Positions 21,835-30,059 of a stretch of 34,244 nucleotides of DNA are shown here, piece after piece. Made by a program: the position numbers and the translations under genes. Origin of the DNA: a virus. Below the pieces are notes generated by a model that saw nothing but the letters and a program-made list of their open reading frames with translations, made no database searches and was not told the origin of the DNA. Each line of letters opens with the position of its first letter. Position 1 is the stretch's first letter. Location of the stretch: the IMG/VR virus record IMGVR_UViG_3300021963_007715, positions 1 to 34,244 of that record. One strand, 5' to 3'.

Positions 21835-24185
21835 TATAGTTTACAGGCCTCGCAATCTTCTTCTTCATAATCTGGCATTACCGGCGACTTTAAATTAGTC
21901 CACATTTTTTGTTCGTCAGTCATTCTAGGAGCATCTTCTGCTGCCATCTTGCTACCTTGTTTGTTAATCAAACTATAATAGAATGTTTTCAATCCCCATG
22001 CATGTGCCTGCATCAAGTTGCGAGCAATCAAGGTAGTTGGTACTTTACGATCAGCCCAGTGTGCTGGATTATAGAATGTATTTGTTGAAATACTTTGATC
22101 AACATAGGCAGCTAGAACTGCTGCTGTCTTTAAGTAACCAACACAGTCAGTCTGTTCCCACATCAATTGATATCGATTCTTTAGTTTCTGGTATTCAGGT
22201 ACAACTTGTACCAGCGAGCCGGCTTTTGATTCCTTGACAGTGATCAAGCTCATGGGCAACTCGATACCGTTGGTGCTGTTGATAACAACACTACTGGATT
22301 CAACAGGGGCAATGGCCATTTGAGTTGCATTGCGTACACCATGTTCTTTCATCTGTGCTCGTAGTGTTTCCCAGTCGAGTTCCGGGGCAAAGTCAGTTAA
22401 TTCGTTAGCACCTTGTGCCCGTAATTCCCAAGGAAACTTACCTTGTCCGTAGCGTGTACGATCGCTGTGCGCACATGCGCCACGTTCGCGAGCCAATTCA
22501 ACTGTGGCTTCTGTTAGATAAAAGGCTTGATGTTCCATCCATGATTTGACATCTGCTAGGGCATCAGCATCGCCGTATTTGAGCCCACGCTTGGCATGCC
22601 AATAAGCCAAGTTAGTGATTCCAATACCCAAGGGACGGATCTCGTCATTACTGAGTTTACTTTGGATCGACAAGAAGTCCTGATAGTCCAATATGTTATT
22701 AAGACTGCGATGTAAGATCCTACAAGCACGACGCATATCTTCGGGATTACGGAACGCACCCCAGTTGATCGAACCCAATGTACATAACGCAATACGACCT
22801 TGGTCATCATCAAGACGTTGGAATGGTACGGTAGGCAATAAAATTTCACAGCACAGGTTGCTTTGATAGATTGTGTGATATTCAGGATCAAACGGACCTT
22901 GGTTCATTACATTGTCAATAAACACAAGGTAAATGCGTCCTGTATCTGTGCGTTCTTTGAGCAGGCCTGACTTGAATACTTCTTCGGCACTCATTGTTTT
23001 CTTGCGTAGATCTTTGCGTTTTTCGTACCGTACATACAGATCTTCAAACTTAGCTGTATCACTGTAGAACGCTTGATGTAGGTCGGGCACTTCATTGGGA
23101 TCAAAGAAAGTTATGTTTTCTTTGTTTTTAAATCGTTTCCAGAAGAAAGCACTAAGCACAACCCCATAATCCATATGACGGACTCGGGTTTCTTCTGTTC
23201 CTTGGTTGTTCTTAAGGACAATAAGATCATCAAACTGGTAATGCCAAATAGGATAAAAAACTGTAGCACTTGCATTACGAATACCTCCTTGACTGCAACT
23301 ACGTAGGTCACCAAACCATTTCTTCAAGAATGGAATCATGCCTGTGTGCTGAATCTCGCCGCCACGAATAGGTGCGCCAAGTGGACGTAGTCGTCCAATC
23401 TCAAGACCAATGCCGGCACGTTTGGCGGCATACTTGGCCATCATTTCTCCTGAAGCAAAGATGCTATCAAGATTGTCATCACTACGAATAAGAACACAAC
23501 TACTGAACTGTTTAGTTGGAGTTCCCAACCCGGCCAGAACAGGAGTGGCAAGAGTAAAAAGACCGTCAGACGCCGCATTGTAATATTCCTTGATGTATTT
23601 CATACGAGCCGAGCCAGGCTCTTCTTTGTGAAAGACTGTTGCTGCCGCAACCATATAACGTACTTGTGGAGTTTCGTAAGTTTCTTTTGTGGTACGATTG
23701 CGTACCAGATACTTTTCGATCAGCTGTTCGATTGCAGCATATCCATACTGTTCATCTTTGTCATGATCGATTATATCGTCCATGCGATTCCAGTCATCCT
23801 CTGTGTACCAGGTTAGTAGTTCACTGGTATACACACCTGCTGCTACATTCTGGCATACGATTTCATACAAGCGCGGAGGCTCATACGAACCATACACATC
23901 TTTGCGCAGCATCGATAAGCGTTGCTTACCTGCCACGTATTGATAGTTGGTTTGTCCTACATCGGGATTGGATTCTACATCAATCAAATCCACAATAGCA
24001 CGTAGAGTTATTTCATCGATCTCTTTTGTGGTAATACCATCGTAAAAATGCGGTTGGCTTTTGATTTCTATCATCGATTGGCTTACGTCTGCTATGCCAC
24101 TGCAAACTTTGGTAATTTGCGCTTGCCATTTATCGATGTTTAAAGGCTCACGATTACCGTTTCTTTTTTGAACTTGAATTGTCAT
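21834..24185 (-). CDS. nrdA: Class I ribonucleotide reductase alpha subunit
   Basis: 783 residues, reduces ribonucleoside diphosphates. The ATP-cone region (about 1-95) aligns with E. coli NrdA, so dATP feedback control may be kept. Active-site residues: Cys230 in QFSSCVLI, Cys468 in IALCTLGS, and the Asn443/Cys445/Glu447 triad in QSNLCCEI. KTFYYSLIN near 730 holds the two radical-path tyrosines. The C-terminal pair is Cys778-x-x-Cys781 (DCEACKL), the thiol pair that glutaredoxin re-reduces. First gene of the nrd operon; downstream genes overlap or abut. Confidence 0.96.
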   Translation of the reverse strand: MTIQVQKRNGNREPLNIDKWQAQITKVCSGIADVSQSMIEIKSQPHFYDGITTKEIDEITLRAIVDLIDVESNPDVGQTNYQYVAGKQRLSMLRKDVYGSYEPPRLYEIVCQNVAAGVYTSELLTWYTEDDWNRMDDIIDHDKDEQYGYAAIEQLIEKYLVRNRTTKETYETPQVRYMVAAATVFHKEEPGSARMKYIKEYYNAASDGLFTLATPVLAGLGTPTKQFSSCVLIRSDDNLDSIFASGEMMAKYAAKRAGIGLEIGRLRPLGAPIRGGEIQHTGMIPFLKKWFGDLRSCSQGGIRNASATVFYPIWHYQFDDLIVLKNNQGTEETRVRHMDYGVVLSAFFWKRFKNKENITFFDPNEVPDLHQAFYSDTAKFEDLYVRYEKRKDLRKKTMSAEEVFKSGLLKERTDTGRIYLVFIDNVMNQGPFDPEYHTIYQSNLCCEILLPTVPFQRLDDDQGRIALCTLGSINWGAFRNPEDMRRACRILHRSLNNILDYQDFLSIQSKLSNDEIRPLGIGITNLAYWHAKRGLKYGDADALADVKSWMEHQAFYLTEATVELARERGACAHSDRTRYGQGKFPWELRAQGANELTDFAPELDWETLRAQMKEHGVRNATQMAIAPVESSSVVINSTNGIELPMSLITVKESKAGSLVQVVPEYQKLKNRYQLMWEQTDCVGYLKTAAVLAAYVDQSISTNTFYNPAHWADRKVPTTLIARNLMQAHAWGLKTFYYSLINKQGSKMAAEDAPRMTDEQKMWTNLKSPVMPDYEEEDCEACKL

Positions 24186-24192
24186 TTGTCGC

Positions 24193-24618
24193 TTATTGTA
24201 AAAAACTTGCTAAATCTTTACTGTCGATACGTCGGAGCACAGTGAGAGATGTTGAGTTGATATTTAACACTTCACCAGGAGCCCAATTCAATATATATTT
24301 CCCAGAGTCGATCTGGACTAAATTGTCTTGGCCTGTCAAAATGATCTCAAGATCAGTATATAGCTGACGATCCAACAGTAGTAAAGTATACACTATACCT
24401 AGGGCTCTTGCAAGATCACAATAGCCGCTATTCACTAATAAATCCCATGGAGTTGGCCATTCAGCAGGGTTGTCCCACGTTACTACTCGATTGACAATGG
24501 GTGCGCGAAACCACCAGGTGTTGATCAGTTGTAATTGTGCAGGGAGTTCTACCGCAGAGGCTGCTTGCCGAAGATGATACCAATCAGCAAGTCTTTCTTG
24601 ATACAGGTGTTTCCACAT
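24193..24618 (-). CDS. Conserved-looking phage protein after the tail fibre
   Basis: 141 residues with a Trp-rich N-terminal half (NTWWFRAPIV, WDNPAEWPTPWDLL) and GYCDLARALGIVYTLLLLD; the second half looks beta. No catalytic motif known to me. Its ATG overlaps the fibre stop (TAATG), which suggests a fibre-linked role such as chaperone or attachment factor; that is inference from place. Confidence 0.7.
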   Translation of the reverse strand: MWKHLYQERLADWYHLRQAASAVELPAQLQLINTWWFRAPIVNRVVTWDNPAEWPTPWDLLVNSGYCDLARALGIVYTLLLLDRQLYTDLEIILTGQDNLVQIDSGKYILNWAPGEVLNINSTSLTVLRRIDSKDLASFLQ

Positions 24619-26195
24619 TAAGCTAGTCGTGCTAAGGAATATGTTATGGTTCCGGATAAACCTGTTGATGTACTTGAATAAAGTACGCTGACTACATCTC
24701 CCGATCTTGTTACACTTAGAGTAATACCCGAACTGGCATCTTCGGTGTATTCATCGGCGTAACTCACTGCCGGCGATACAGATCCTGCTGTGACTACTAG
24801 CGTTCCAAACCGCACCACAGTGTTTCTTGTGATGGTGTAGGTCATCTCGTAGGCTTTGATAGTGGATGTGTCGGTTGTAAAAATAGGTTGATTGCTTTGA
24901 TTGTCAGCTAGGGTAAAAATTCTACCATTCTCTCTGGCATAGTGACCCACTTGAATTTGTGTGCCAGTAGTGGTAGCGGAACCTGTAACTTCAACTCTGG
25001 GCTCAATCTGTGCATCAACATCGTCACGTTCAAACATGTCGCTGATCGATGCATTGTTGTCGTTGCCAAACAATATCACTGGTGTAACAGGGCTAGATGA
25101 ATATTGATTACCCACATCGTAAAATACATTATAAGCTGACACATTGAGATCAACATTGTCATATATAATGCCTTCAGAATAAATTTCGTCAAACAAGTTT
25201 TGCACAGCACGGAAGCCTGTGGCGCCACCGTTGACAGGAGCACCTGTGCCTAGTGATATGCCTTGGTACAGTGTGACAAATGCACCGTTGCTGACCGTGA
25301 CAGAGTTGATTTCTTGATCTGTGTTGATACCGTATGTTAAGCCTTGGAAGCGGCACTTGTCAAATGTGATTTGATTACACACCAAACTGACTGTGCTGGC
25401 AAAACGCACGCCAGCAATGTTGTCAGCACTGGGAGTAGCAATGATATCAGCAGTGGTCAGCGGACCCACAAAGTTCACACTGTCAAAATAACACTGTGTG
25501 GCATCTTCGACTAAGAATACATCTGTGACTTCTACAGTTTCAAATGTCATTGACGAGATTTCAATGTTGGTAGGAGCAGTGGCACCGTTGTTGCCAATGT
25601 TGACACCTGTTTGTTGCAGGCTATCACCGTAGCGAGCCACGTATGCGCTCAAGCTGGAAATATCGCTGCTGGTATCTAAATAAATTGTAGTACAGTTTGC
25701 ACCCTCGCCTACCAGTTTAGCATAGGCAGGAATAATGATAGTTTCTGTTATTTTGTAGGTTCCTGCTGGGAAATACAAAGTACGACGGATCTGTGTGTTG
25801 GCTTCCACACAGTATAATTGGAACAAGGCACGATTAATGGCTGCTGTGTCATCTGCGGCGCCATCACCAACAGCACCAAAATCTCTAACATCTGCAAAGT
25901 CGTCTAGTTTGGCTTGTACTGTGCGCACCACTGGATTGCTGGTTGTAGGCCCTGTTTGTGCTGCATAGCCAACTGCAATGTCTTTGTAGGTGTAGTTGCT
26001 GACTGCTGTAATGTCTGAAAATTCTGTCAGGATCTCAGTATTTCCAATTATTGGAGCACCTTCTTGTAGTGTACCGTTACCAATAAACAATTGGCGTGTA
26101 TCGACAGCCCAGCCCAATTCAGCGCCGGCCAGCTGCGGCAGGTTTTCTATTAACCCTTTACGGTTGGTAATTCTAGAGATTTGTACAATGGCCAT
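24618..26195 (-). CDS. Tail fibre/spike with pectate-lyase-type beta-helix
   Basis: 525 residues. The N-terminus (VQISRITNRKGLIENLPQL, then WAVDTRQLFIGNG) has the pattern of the attachment domain found at the start of many T4-like marine-phage fibres. VRDFGAVGDGAADDTAAINR (103-122) is the classic pectate_lyase_3 opening, followed by FPAGTYKI and a run of beta-helix coils up to about residue 400. The C-terminal 130 residues are Ser/Thr/Val-rich beta structure, probably the receptor or trimerisation end. No signal peptide. Sugar-cleaving activity is possible but not shown. Confidence 0.9.
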   Translation of the reverse strand: MAIVQISRITNRKGLIENLPQLAGAELGWAVDTRQLFIGNGTLQEGAPIIGNTEILTEFSDITAVSNYTYKDIAVGYAAQTGPTTSNPVVRTVQAKLDDFADVRDFGAVGDGAADDTAAINRALFQLYCVEANTQIRRTLYFPAGTYKITETIIIPAYAKLVGEGANCTTIYLDTSSDISSLSAYVARYGDSLQQTGVNIGNNGATAPTNIEISSMTFETVEVTDVFLVEDATQCYFDSVNFVGPLTTADIIATPSADNIAGVRFASTVSLVCNQITFDKCRFQGLTYGINTDQEINSVTVSNGAFVTLYQGISLGTGAPVNGGATGFRAVQNLFDEIYSEGIIYDNVDLNVSAYNVFYDVGNQYSSSPVTPVILFGNDNNASISDMFERDDVDAQIEPRVEVTGSATTTGTQIQVGHYARENGRIFTLADNQSNQPIFTTDTSTIKAYEMTYTITRNTVVRFGTLVVTAGSVSPAVSYADEYTEDASSGITLSVTRSGDVVSVLYSSTSTGLSGTITYSLARLA

Positions 26196-26201
26196 TTACG
26201 T

Positions 26202-26226
26202 ATACCTATTTGATCAGGTATTTATG
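26202..26226 (-). promoter_or_regulatory. Late promoter overlapping a hairpin over the fibre ribosome site
   Basis: CATAAATA (26226-26219), one base off the late octamer, overlaps the first arm of ATACCT (26221-26216) / AGGTAT (26207-26202), an 8-base-loop stem. AGGT in the second arm lies 8 bases before the fibre ATG. A start about 6 bases after the octamer drops the first arm, freeing the site; read-through RNA from the nuclease gene keeps it. Confidence 0.6.
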
Positions 26227-26932
26227 CTGTTAGATAGTACAGCTCAACTCGTTTAGTCCATTCATTGGTCCAGTAGTCAAATTCGTCACCTTCTATGACA
26301 AATTCCATATACTGGGGTTTGGAGTATGATTGGTCTTCCAACAGTTTGGGCTGCACAGCCATCAAAATAACACCGGTGTTGATGTCTGTTCCGTGCATTT
26401 CGTTATGAGCCTGTGCGTATGCTGCCAACTGTAAGAAGTAATCAGTGATGTATTCCCGCTTCTTGACCTTGTTGCTTTGCTTGAAATCCATGATGGCAGG
26501 TTTATCTTTCCATTTACCCACCAAGTCTGTGGTACCGGCATATAACCCACTATAATATACAGGAACTTCTGTGCCCCAGAATTCTGTAGCGTGTTGTAAT
26601 CCTTGCAGGATGATCTCAGCAGCCATGAACCAACTAGGGTGCGCAAATGGGTTGCCGGGCAAGGGTTTCATTTCGTCCATCATTACATAAGTTTCCAAGT
26701 AGGCATGCATGCGTGTGCCACGATTAGCTGCTTCTGTAGTGATTTGCTGCGCACGTTGTTCGCCTACATTCTTACGCCAGTTGGCAAGTGCGTCCCTGGC
26801 TTCCTGTGGCTTGGTACGATCCAGGATGGTTGTTACACTGGGTACTTTCTTGCCGTCGGGCAAACAGTAATGTCTTTTGCCATCAACAGTGGTTCTGCTG
26901 ATGGGCGCATAATCATATCGTTGTGTTATCAT
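26222..26932 (-). CDS. PD-(D/E)XK exonuclease, MGME1/RecB-like
   Basis: 236 residues. RGTRMHAYLE (71-80) with His76, the acidic Glu122 in FWGTEVPVY, YAGTTDLVG with Asp136, the IMDFK core (147-151) with Asp149 and Lys151, and QLAAYAQAHN (168-177) form the RecB-type nuclease pattern. Such single-domain exonucleases occur in T4-like marine phages and presumably act in DNA recombination, repair or host-DNA breakdown. The ATG is next to the iscA stop (gap 0) and the gene is followed by the fibre, so both promoter types may serve it. Confidence 0.88.
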   Translation of the reverse strand: MITQRYDYAPISRTTVDGKRHYCLPDGKKVPSVTTILDRTKPQEARDALANWRKNVGEQRAQQITTEAANRGTRMHAYLETYVMMDEMKPLPGNPFAHPSWFMAAEIILQGLQHATEFWGTEVPVYYSGLYAGTTDLVGKWKDKPAIMDFKQSNKVKKREYITDYFLQLAAYAQAHNEMHGTDINTGVILMAVQPKLLEDQSYSKPQYMEFVIEGDEFDYWTNEWTKRVELYYLTA

Positions 26933-27259
26933 TTAGATTGTAAAACTTTCACCGCAGCCGCAACGGGCTGCTTCCTTGGGGTTCTTAAAATCAAAGCCTT
27001 CGTTGAGACCTTGACGTGTGTAATCAATTTCCAAGCCGTCCATGTATACTAAATCTCGACCTGTTACCCACACTACTGCACCATCCTGCTCATATCGGAA
27101 CCAGTCACGAGTCACAGGTTCTTGATCCACATATTCCAACACATAGGCCAAGCCCGAGCATCCTGTAGTTTTTACACCTACTTTAATGCCCACGCCTGCG
27201 CCACGCTTGGTAATGTTGCTGACAATCTTCTTTGCTGCTGTTTCAGTTATGGTTATCAT
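26933..27259 (-). CDS. iscA: A-type iron-sulfur carrier (IscA/ErpA/SufA family)
   Basis: 108 residues with the three invariant cysteines Cys34 (TTGCSGLAY), Cys100 and Cys102 (CGCGESF). N-terminal ITITETAAKKI is typical. A-type carriers pass Fe-S clusters from the scaffold to target enzymes. The gene overlaps the iscU end by 17 bases. It cannot be told from motifs whether it is IscA, ErpA or SufA. A-type carriers are known in some T4-like phages; the pairing with a scaffold is the uncommon part. Confidence 0.9.
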   Translation of the reverse strand: MITITETAAKKIVSNITKRGAGVGIKVGVKTTGCSGLAYVLEYVDQEPVTRDWFRYEQDGAVVWVTGRDLVYMDGLEIDYTRQGLNEGFDFKNPKEAARCGCGESFTI

Positions 27260-27629
27260 GTCGAGTTCTGTAGTCTGCTATTGCGGCTTTGATAGCATCT
27301 TCTGCAAGGATGCTGCAATGTATTTTAACCGGCGGGAGCGCAAGTTCTTGAGCAATTTCAGTATTTCTAATTGTCGCTGCTTGGTCAAGAGTTTTCCCTT
27401 TGACCCATTCAGTAACCAATGAGCTACTGGCAATGGCCGAACCGCAGCCGTATGTTTTGAATTTTGCATCTGTAATAATGCCGTCTAGAACTTTGATCTG
27501 TAGTTTCATTACATCTCCGCAAGCTGGTGCTCCTACCATGCCTGTGGCAACATCTGGATCGTTCTTGTCAAACGATCCCACGTTGCGGGGATTTTCATAA
27601 TGATCTAAAACTTTGTTTGAATAAGCCAT
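27243..27629 (-). CDS. iscU: IscU iron-sulfur cluster scaffold
   Basis: 128 residues, complete. Cluster ligands Cys37 (GAPACGD, with Asp39), Cys62 (YGCGSA), His104 and Cys105 (KIHC); LPPVK (98-102) is the HscA chaperone-binding motif. The stretch around VKIHCSILAEDAIKAAIADY equals the bacterial consensus, suggesting recent transfer from a proteobacterium. No IscS, HscA/B or ferredoxin is in the window, so it would need host partners. AAGGAAG precedes the ATG, and it follows the secreted repeat protein by 9 bases, so it uses that sigma-70 promoter. Confidence 0.95.
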   Translation of the reverse strand: MAYSNKVLDHYENPRNVGSFDKNDPDVATGMVGAPACGDVMKLQIKVLDGIITDAKFKTYGCGSAIASSSLVTEWVKGKTLDQAATIRNTEIAQELALPPVKIHCSILAEDAIKAAIADYRTRHDNHN

Positions 27630-27638
27630 ATTGCTTCC

Positions 27639-27992
27639 TTATCTGTAACACTGACACACGCTATCCCAGTACAAGACTGGTGCTGGATTAGGATCCACAT
27701 AGGTGTTAGGGGTGTAATATACCGTCGGGGGTGGTTCATAAACAGGTGGCGGAGGTGCATAGTATATTGTAGGTGGTGCGTAGTAAGGTCTTGCACCATA
27801 TACCAGTGCACCGCCTATGATGGCACCACCTAATGCAGCAGCACCCCAATTCCAGTTATTATTCCAGCCACGGTTATAACCATTGTTGTAAACATTGTTA
27901 TATCCGCGTCCGTATCCGCCAGCATAGGCTGAGCCAACCATTGCTGCAATTAGTACCAATGTAGCAATAATTGTTATCAAAATCTTTTTCAT
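27639..27992 (-). CDS. Secreted Gly/Asn/Tyr/Pro-rich repeat protein
   Basis: 117 residues from ATG 27992; the frame is open further but that would pass through the promoter. A signal peptide MKKILITIIATLVLIAAMVG with probable cleavage after AYA is followed by a GYxxGYNNxYNNGYNRGW-like low-complexity run, a glycine zipper (GAAALGGAIIGGALVYG) and a Tyr/Pro repeat (YYAPPxxYYAPPPP). Similar proteins are common in proteobacteria as small cell-envelope components of unknown role. Two Cys near the end (VCQCYR). Function in the phage is unknown; envelope or exclusion roles are guesses. Confidence 0.8.
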   Translation of the reverse strand: MKKILITIIATLVLIAAMVGSAYAGGYGRGYNNVYNNGYNRGWNNNWNWGAAALGGAIIGGALVYGARPYYAPPTIYYAPPPPVYEPPPTVYYTPNTYVDPNPAPVLYWDSVCQCYR

Positions 27993-28014
27993 AATAATCT
28001 CTTTGAGTATACTG

Positions 28015-28593
28015 CTATTTAATATTATACACGAACTCTTTGATGATATCAACTGTTTTGGGACTCATTACCACTTCATAATGGTTGATATACAATTCTT
28101 CAAACTGCATTTCGGGTCGATGTCGCATGCTGTTGATGGTTACCACTCCGTCATTTGGCTGCATGATCCACGGACTGTCCCCACGAGTGGTCACAATGTT
28201 TAACCAAGGATGTTGTATGCGAATCTTGCTGGCCGATTTCATAGGTGCACTATTAGGACCAATATCACGTAACAGTCTGCTGAACGGTAAAAAATATTTG
28301 GCATAATCGGCATTCTCTGCACCGCCGTAAGGAGAACTCAATGTGACTGCACCCAACACGTTTTTTGGAAAAGCATCGGCTAGATGTAGAGCGTATATGC
28401 CACCCAGGCTGTGGCACACAAACACAATTTTGTCAACTGTGGCTACAATGCCCTTCATGTCGTTGAGATTATGATCAAAGCCATTCTGGCTATCGTACTC
28501 TATGACAATTTCGTCAGGGTGATTGAGGTGGTGCCGAATGTAGTTAAAGCTATCCCCGGTGGCACTGGCACCGTGAATATAAACAAGGTTCAC
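28015..28593 (-). CDS. Alpha/beta hydrolase (lipase/esterase-like), GTG start
   Basis: 192 residues from GTG 28593, which overlaps the previous stop (GTGA). VYIHGASATG (4-13) is the oxyanion-hole HG loop, VCHSLGG (59-65) carries nucleophile Ser62, Asp148 in PNDGV and His171 in INHYEVV complete the triad. Small, without lid domain, near the PGAP1/lipase-type group. Targets could be host lipids or esters; a role in lysis or membrane remodelling is inference. Confidence 0.85.
   Translation of the reverse strand: MNLVYIHGASATGDSFNYIRHHLNHPDEIVIEYDSQNGFDHNLNDMKGIVATVDKIVFVCHSLGGIYALHLADAFPKNVLGAVTLSSPYGGAENADYAKYFLPFSRLLRDIGPNSAPMKSASKIRIQHPWLNIVTTRGDSPWIMQPNDGVVTINSMRHRPEMQFEELYINHYEVVMSPKTVDIIKEFVYNIK
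28024..28052 (-). promoter_or_regulatory. Sigma-70-type promoter for the secreted protein-iscU-iscA unit
   Basis: TTGATA (28052-28047), 17-base spacer, TATAAT (28029-28024), lying in the hydrolase coding end. The -10 is about 31 bases before the ATG at 27992. Confidence 0.87.
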
Positions 28594-28706
28594 GATTTCT
28601 TGAAGAAACCCATTATCTTGGATTGAATGGCTTTGGCAAAATCAGGTTGTGGAAAGTTCCAACCAACAAAAGCACCTAGTAATAACCAGAAAATTGTTTC
28701 TAACAT
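28590..28706 (-). CDS. 38-residue membrane protein
   Basis: Short ORF ATG 28706 to TGA at 28592-28590. One hydrophobic helix (LETIFWLLLGAFVGW) then a basic tail (KIMGFFKKS). One base after the 112-aa gene stop and overlapping the hydrolase start, so it is embedded in the operon. Confidence 0.7.
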   Translation of the reverse strand: MLETIFWLLLGAFVGWNFPQPDFAKAIQSKIMGFFKKS

Positions 28707-28707
28707 T

Positions 28708-29046
28708 TTAAAGTCCTTTTTTGTTTAGTGCCCGCTTGGCCATTGTGTCAACAGTGGCGCGGGCTTGATCCACAGTCATGTTTGGTGCATCTTCGACTGC
28801 ACCTTTGAATATGACTTCACGGTCAGTGACATCAGCAATCAATTCATTTAGCGGAGCTTGCTGAGCTAGATTGCGCAGTTGGGAGTCAGTTAAGCTGACA
28901 CCGATGTTGTTGGCCAATTCAAGAAATGCAGCAATAGATATTTTCTTTTGTGCATCTGTATCTTGAGCACGTGCCAACAAAAACTGGCTTAATGCAGCCA
29001 GTTCTGTTGTGCTTTGTGTAGATACATCAAATTCGTCAAGTCGCAT
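28708..29046 (-). CDS. Hypothetical protein
   Basis: 112 residues, Ala/Asp/Gln-rich and helical: LAALSQFLLARAQD, then LTDSQLRNLAQQAPLNELIA. Coupled to the preceding gene by TAATG. In T4-like marine phages such proteins follow the EF-hand-tailed structural gene; function unknown. Confidence 0.7.
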   Translation of the reverse strand: MRLDEFDVSTQSTTELAALSQFLLARAQDTDAQKKISIAAFLELANNIGVSLTDSQLRNLAQQAPLNELIADVTDREVIFKGAVEDAPNMTVDQARATVDTMAKRALNKKGL

Positions 29047-30059
29047 TAATTGGTTTTCTTGGCAAAAGGATTTTTCTTTTTGTCAGCAGCAGCCTTCTTC
29101 ATTGGCTCTTTTTTGTTGCCATCTTTGTCTAAGTCCAAGAAATCAGGCCGGCCTTTTTTGGCAGCTTCTGCAACACGACGCTCACGTCCCAAAGCCTCTG
29201 GAGCACCCAACGGTGTTGGCTCTTCTTCGCCTGCAGGAGCAACTTCGGCATCCACGTCTACATCAATGTCAGCAGCAGGTTCAGCATTTAAATCAGCACC
29301 CATATCTGCAGCAGGAGCAGCAGGTTCGGCGCCTGGCACAACCGGAGCAGTACCTGTCAATGTTCCTTGTGCGCCCTCTAGTGCTGTCTTACCTTGTTGC
29401 ACACCGGCCAACAACTGTGTAAGTGCAGCGGCGGCAGCTGATTGATAAGCAGTGGCTTGATCAACGCCCATGTCGTTCTTGATTGAATCTGTCAAGGCTG
29501 GTAAGTCTTTAAACTGCATGGCTGAAATCTGTTCCAACATCTTTTGTACCTGATCAACCATGTCTTGTGCAGCTAGTACAACCTGAGCTTGTTGGATTTC
29601 GCTTTCGCGCAGTCTACGACGTGCTCTGATTGATTCTTTTTGCATTGCACTGGCAGCAACAGCACCTACTAGCTTTTGTTCGTCTGGGTTTAATGTTTGT
29701 CCGGCTTGCGATTTTTTCATTGCAGCTTGAACTTTGGGATCTTTTGAATCTACTGGAATAGCAGCGCCTTGTCCTGGTGCAGCAGGTGCTTGTCCTGGCA
29801 CGACAGGAGCAACTTCTTTTAGTCGACCTTTCAGTCCAGATTCAAGCATGAGCAGTTTGAGATAAGCTGGATCACGCTCGCTTGAATGTGATGCAGCACT
29901 AGCTCTGTGCTCATTGATTAGCCCACGTACACGCAGCAGCATGTGACGTGATTCACGCAGAGTAAGATTGTTGAACGAAACGGTCTGTCCCAATCGTTGT
30001 TCCAATACTTGTGCTGCTTTATCTTGTTGTTTGAGTGCGTCTAGTTCGTGCAGTTTCAT
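29046..30059 (-). CDS. Virion/head-associated protein with EF-hand-like tail (putative)
   Basis: 337 residues from ATG 30059; the in-frame start at 30104 is less likely since AAGGA lies 9 bases before the chosen ATG. A helical core is split by Pro/Ala/Gly-rich linkers (VVPGQAPAAPGQGAAIP and a second at about 235-255), then an acidic stretch and the C-terminal FLDLDKDGNKKEPMKKAA, a DxDxDG calcium-loop-like motif with a basic tail. This tail pattern recurs in structural proteins of T4-like marine phages. Head-core or scaffold use is inference. Confidence 0.65.
   Translation of the reverse strand: MKLHELDALKQQDKAAQVLEQRLGQTVSFNNLTLRESRHMLLRVRGLINEHRASAASHSSERDPAYLKLLMLESGLKGRLKEVAPVVPGQAPAAPGQGAAIPVDSKDPKVQAAMKKSQAGQTLNPDEQKLVGAVAASAMQKESIRARRRLRESEIQQAQVVLAAQDMVDQVQKMLEQISAMQFKDLPALTDSIKNDMGVDQATAYQSAAAAALTQLLAGVQQGKTALEGAQGTLTGTAPVVPGAEPAAPAADMGADLNAEPAADIDVDVDAEVAPAGEEEPTPLGAPEALGRERRVAEAAKKGRPDFLDLDKDGNKKEPMKKAAADKKKNPFAKKTN

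Noticed and set aside
15943-27629. Reading the window as a bacterial chromosome because of Bug, DadA, IscU and ClpX
   Set aside because: Gene density, ATGA chains, PAAR/fibre genes, phage ligase, late-promoter octamers and absence of chromosomal neighbours (iscS, dad operon, tctAB, clpP) fit a phage.
27605-27811. Alternate-frame ORF over the secreted repeat protein
   Set aside because: His/Met-rich product arises from the out-of-frame Tyr/Pro repeat; overlapped by the signal-peptide frame.
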